Shown here piece by piece: positions 32,475 to 34,713 of a stretch of DNA of 34,713 nt. The stretch's first letter is position 1; every line of letters starts with the position of its first letter. Position numbers and translations under genes: made by a program. Under the pieces are notes generated by a model. The model searched no databases, was not told the origin of the DNA, and saw nothing but the letters and a program-made list of their open reading frames with translations. The DNA comes from CAVSRC01 sp963798195 (GTDB lineage Bacteria; Pseudomonadota; Alphaproteobacteria; Rhizobiales; Kaistiaceae), in NCBI GenBank assembly GCA_963798195.1, contig CAWCSF010000012.1, forward strand, positions 1-34,713, read 5' to 3'.

Positions 32475-33656
32475 ATGACCTTCCCTGATGTTCACATGGC
32501 CGTTTTGGCGGCGGATTGCCGAGACAAGTTCTTCCGCTCGGCCCCGGATGCCGATGTCGTAGTCACGACCGACCGGCGGCATATCGGCTATCTCACGGGC
32601 TATCACGGCATCACCCACAACGGCACCGCGCGCTATGCCCAGGCAGCCATCGCTACGCGGTCGCGGGTGGCCATCGTCACCGGCGCCAGCGATGCGGCAG
32701 CCGCCCTGGAAATCATGGGCGATGTGCAGGCGATATGGCGCTACGGCACCTTCTACGTGTCGTCGTCCGACGGCGTTCCCGGTTACGCGGACATGCCGGC
32801 GTCCGAGGCGTCGTTCGAAGAAGCCGTTCTCAACTGCCTTGCGTCATTCCGGCCTGAGAAGGCGACGATCGCGCTCGACGTGCAATGGCCGAAACTTGAA
32901 CCGGCGATTAAAGGACGGTTTGCGGGCGCCACGTATTGCCCCGCTCTGCCGGGCCTCGTGCTCGCCCGTTCCGTCAAATTGCCCGGTGAGCTGGAGCTTC
33001 TGCGCTACGCATCCCGCATCACCGATGAGGCGGTCGCGACGGCCTTGGCGGATGTGTCCCCAACGCTCACCGAGTTCGATATTTCCAGCACGATTCAAGC
33101 GCATATCGTACGGCAAGGCGGGATACCGAAATTTACCGTTGTCACCTCCGGTGAACGCAGTTCGAGGGTCGACGCCTTTGCCACGCCGCGCGTGGTGGGC
33201 GATGGCGCGACGGTCCGGCTCGATGTGGGATGCACCGTCAACGGATACGCTTCCGACATGGCGCGCACGATTGTCGTCGGCGAGCCAACAGCAAAACAGG
33301 CCACGCGCTACCAGGCCCTGCTCGATGGCGAGCAGGCCCAGATCAATCTGATCAGGCCGGGCATTGCCGCGCGCGACCTCTACAACATTGCCGTGGAGAC
33401 CGTCCGACGCGGAGCGCTGCCGACGTATCAGCGGAACCACTGCGGGCACGGCATAGGCCTGACGTCCCACGAGTACCCCATGCTGGATGCGGAGGCCGAA
33501 GCGATCCTCGCGCCCGGCATGGTTCTTTGCGTTGAAACTCCATACTACGAACTCGGCTGGGGCGGGATGATGGTGGAAGACACCGCGATCGTGACCGAGA
33601 CCGGCCATGAACTCCTGACGACCTCGTCCCGGGATCTCGTGCCGCTTCGCCGATGA
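32475..33656 (+). CDS. M24-family metallopeptidase (creatinase/Xaa-Pro dipeptidase-like)
   Basis: A 393-residue protein with the creatinase-type N-terminal domain (VVVTTDRRHIGYLTGYHG) and the pita-bread metal-binding domain. All five metal ligands are visible: Asp250 in LDVGC, Asp261 in SDMAR, His325 in HGIGLTSHE, Glu354 in CVETPYY and Glu368 in VEDTA. Members are prolidases, creatinases, ectoine hydrolases and related amide hydrolases. It shares a divergent promoter region with the amino-acid transporter and is followed by an IclR gene, so it probably hydrolyses the imported compound or a derivative. The start is ATG 32475. A specific substrate cannot be assigned from sequence alone. Confidence 0.9.
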   Translation: MTFPDVHMAVLAADCRDKFFRSAPDADVVVTTDRRHIGYLTGYHGITHNGTARYAQAAIATRSRVAIVTGASDAAAALEIMGDVQAIWRYGTFYVSSSDGVPGYADMPASEASFEEAVLNCLASFRPEKATIALDVQWPKLEPAIKGRFAGATYCPALPGLVLARSVKLPGELELLRYASRITDEAVATALADVSPTLTEFDISSTIQAHIVRQGGIPKFTVVTSGERSSRVDAFATPRVVGDGATVRLDVGCTVNGYASDMARTIVVGEPTAKQATRYQALLDGEQAQINLIRPGIAARDLYNIAVETVRRGALPTYQRNHCGHGIGLTSHEYPMLDAEAEAILAPGMVLCVETPYYELGWGGMMVEDTAIVTETGHELLTTSSRDLVPLRR

Positions 33657-33713
33657 CAAGCGGCCTCACACTTGACTTTGCGCAGAGTGTCGGGCGACAG
33701 GTAATGATGTTGC

Positions 33714-33729
33714 AATAATAGGCACATTG
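33714..33729 (-). promoter_or_regulatory. IclR-type site upstream of the iclR gene
   Basis: On the minus strand this reads AATGTGCCTATTATT, matching AATGTTCCTATTATA at 32426 in 13 of 15 positions. It ends 3 nt before the IclR start at 33732, so binding would block translation or transcription start and is consistent with autoregulation. Confidence 0.55.
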
Positions 33730-33731
33730 TT

Positions 33732-34490
33732 ATGTCTACAAGCCAGTCACTCGACCGCGGCCTCGATGTTCTGGAGCTTCTCGACAAGGCGCCGCGACCA
33801 CTTGGCATCCGCGAGATATCGCGACAGCTCGACCTCAGCCCACCAATCGTACAGCGCCTGATCAACACGATGTCGCGCCGTCGATACATTCGGCAGGACC
33901 CCGAAACCAGGCGCTATTCTATCGGTTACCAGATTCTGGGCATTGGGGCGTCGCTGCAGAGCAAGGATATATTGCTGCTGGAGGGCCGCAAGGAAATGAT
34001 CCGACTTACCCAGCGCATGCGCGTCGATGCCTATTTGGGTGTCCAGCAGGACGACCACGCGATTTATCTGCTGTGCGTCCAGTGCGACGGGCCCGTCGCG
34101 GTGAGAAGCGAGCCCGGCCAACTGCTGCGCCTCCATAGCACCGCCATCGGAAAAATCCTTCTAGCGGCGCACGACGACGAGACGGCGCTGGCGCTGTTGG
34201 GCCCCGGTCCGCTACCCGCCATAACACCAGTCACCATTACGGACCCCCGGTCACTGGTGGCATCGCTCGGGCGTGTCCGCGCCGAGGGCCTGGCGGTGAT
34301 CGAAAACGAAAACATCACCGGAATAACCTCGGTGGGCGCGCCCATCCGCGACTCGCGCGGCGACGTCTGCGCAGCCCTTAGCGTATCGTTCTCACCCCAT
34401 TTCACGCCCGAGATCCAGGTAAGCGACGTCGCGGCGATGGTGAAAGAGGCGGCCGCGAAGATCAGCGAGAACCTCGGCCATCACACCTGA
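33732..34490 (+). CDS. IclR-family transcriptional regulator
   Basis: A 252-residue IclR regulator. N-terminal winged helix: QSLDRGLDVLELLDKAPRPL, ISRQLDLSPPIVQRLINTMS and YIRQDPETRRYSIGYQIL. Residues ~80-250 form the effector-binding domain with the conserved segments RLHSTAIGKILLAAHDDE and GITSVGAPIRDSRGDVCAAL. It is 75 nt downstream of the M24 peptidase on the same strand. A repeated motif in the divergent promoter (32299, 32426, 32446) and upstream of its own gene (33714) suggests it controls both transporter/PLP-enzyme and peptidase operons and itself. The effector is presumably the transported compound or its product. Confidence 0.92.
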   Translation: MSTSQSLDRGLDVLELLDKAPRPLGIREISRQLDLSPPIVQRLINTMSRRRYIRQDPETRRYSIGYQILGIGASLQSKDILLLEGRKEMIRLTQRMRVDAYLGVQQDDHAIYLLCVQCDGPVAVRSEPGQLLRLHSTAIGKILLAAHDDETALALLGPGPLPAITPVTITDPRSLVASLGRVRAEGLAVIENENITGITSVGAPIRDSRGDVCAALSVSFSPHFTPEIQVSDVAAMVKEAAAKISENLGHHT

Positions 34491-34692
34491 CAGAAAAGAC
34501 CGAGATGCTGAGGGCCTGCGCCCGGCCCCCTGGATCACCCGCTGCAACAGCCGTGGGGAAAACGATGAACCAAGCCGGGGAAGTGGCGAGAGGAAAGGGA
34601 CGAAGTCCGAACCCGCAACCGGCAGCGCGACCTCCCCCGGAGGGCGCCTCGTGGAGCCATCGAACGAAGTAAGATTGGCGTGAGCTAAGTAC
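34491..34692. other. Intergenic region, nothing recognised
   Basis: About 200 bases between the IclR stop and the tRNA. I see no gene in either strand. A short CCTCC-CCC-GGAGG hairpin lies near 34632-34644. The region is GC-rich and has no clear promoter or terminator. Confidence 0.35.
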
Positions 34693-34713
34693 TGGCGGAG
34701 AGGGTGGGATTCG
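34693..34713 (-). tRNA. tRNA-Ser, 3' end only (runs out of window)
   Basis: On the minus strand the sequence ends CGAATCCC ACC CTCTCCG CCA, that is the T-loop 3' half, T-stem, acceptor-stem 3' strand CTCTCC, discriminator G and encoded CCA (TGG at 34693-34695 on plus). This pattern is typical of bacterial tRNA-Ser, whose 5' acceptor strand is GGAGAGG. The rest, including the anticodon, lies outside the window, so the isoacceptor is unknown. Confidence 0.72.

Noticed and set aside
1..34713. Mobile elements, CRISPR arrays or phage genes
   Set aside because: I found no transposase, integrase, terminal inverted repeats, spaced direct repeats or phage-type genes. The tRNA at the right end could be an integration site, but no integrase is adjacent in the window.

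Overview
The window looks like accessory chromosome of a GC-rich alphaproteobacterium, probably of the Hyphomicrobiales (rhizobial) type. This is inferred from the high GC content, tightly packed operons with 4-nt start/stop overlaps, and the many solute-binding ABC transporters each paired with a GntR, LysR or IclR regulator. I could not search databases, so the taxon is a guess. The left edge carries a housekeeping gene (electron-transfer flavoprotein:ubiquinone oxidoreductase, frameshifted as read) and an Fsr-like MFS exporter. The right edge enters a tRNA-Ser gene.

Positions ~4.0-28.7 kb hold a large catabolic region for a hydroxy acid or sugar acid. Block 1 (3995-9040) encodes a zinc alcohol dehydrogenase, a class III CoA-transferase, a CitE-like lyase, a LysR regulator and an RraA-type aldolase. 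The same 40-bp CTATAG-N7-CTATAG element stands before the first gene and before the RraA gene. A small DUF1330/HxlR pair (9090-10300) follows. Block 2 (10306-14819) is two divergent operons: PdxA-like dehydrogenase plus a DUF4038/DUF5060 (GH140-like) glycoside hydrolase, and a beta-hydroxyacid dehydrogenase plus GntR. Block 3 (14824-28700) contains a GntR regulator, CoA-transferase plus enoyl-CoA hydratase, amidohydrolase plus beta-hydroxyacid dehydrogenase, RraA-type protein, another beta-hydroxyacid dehydrogenase, a second GntR, RpiB plus RraA, and a complete CUT1 sugar ABC transporter.

The most informative observation is regulatory. A palindrome, best copy CATTCTTGTATACAAGAATG, occurs in three separate intergenic regions: between the GntR at 14824 and the CoA-transferase operon, between the divergent RraA and dehydrogenase genes near 20540, and before the transporter operon at 24012. 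This ties physically separate operons into one probable GntR regulon and argues that uptake, oxidation, aldol or retro-aldol cleavage and CoA-dependent steps act on one substrate family. A plausible reading is import of a glycoside or sugar acid, cytoplasmic hydrolysis and lactone opening, oxidation by beta-hydroxyacid dehydrogenases, and cleavage by RraA-type aldolases and a CitE-type lyase to pyruvate and acetyl-CoA. The substrate is unknown. Apiose or another branched sugar acid is a guess based on the GH140-like hydrolase.

The right part (28854-34490) is a separate unit: a polar amino-acid ABC transporter with a PLP-dependent Cys/Met-metabolism enzyme on the minus strand, divergent from an M24 creatinase/prolidase-like peptidase and an IclR regulator on the plus strand. 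A repeated AATGTTCCTATTATA-like motif marks the divergent promoter region and the IclR promoter.

Several genes in the left 22 kb (ETF-QO, RraA at 8314, PdxA, dehydrogenase at 20633) carry apparent single-base indels in otherwise well-conserved reading frames. Sequence error is at least as likely as real decay.
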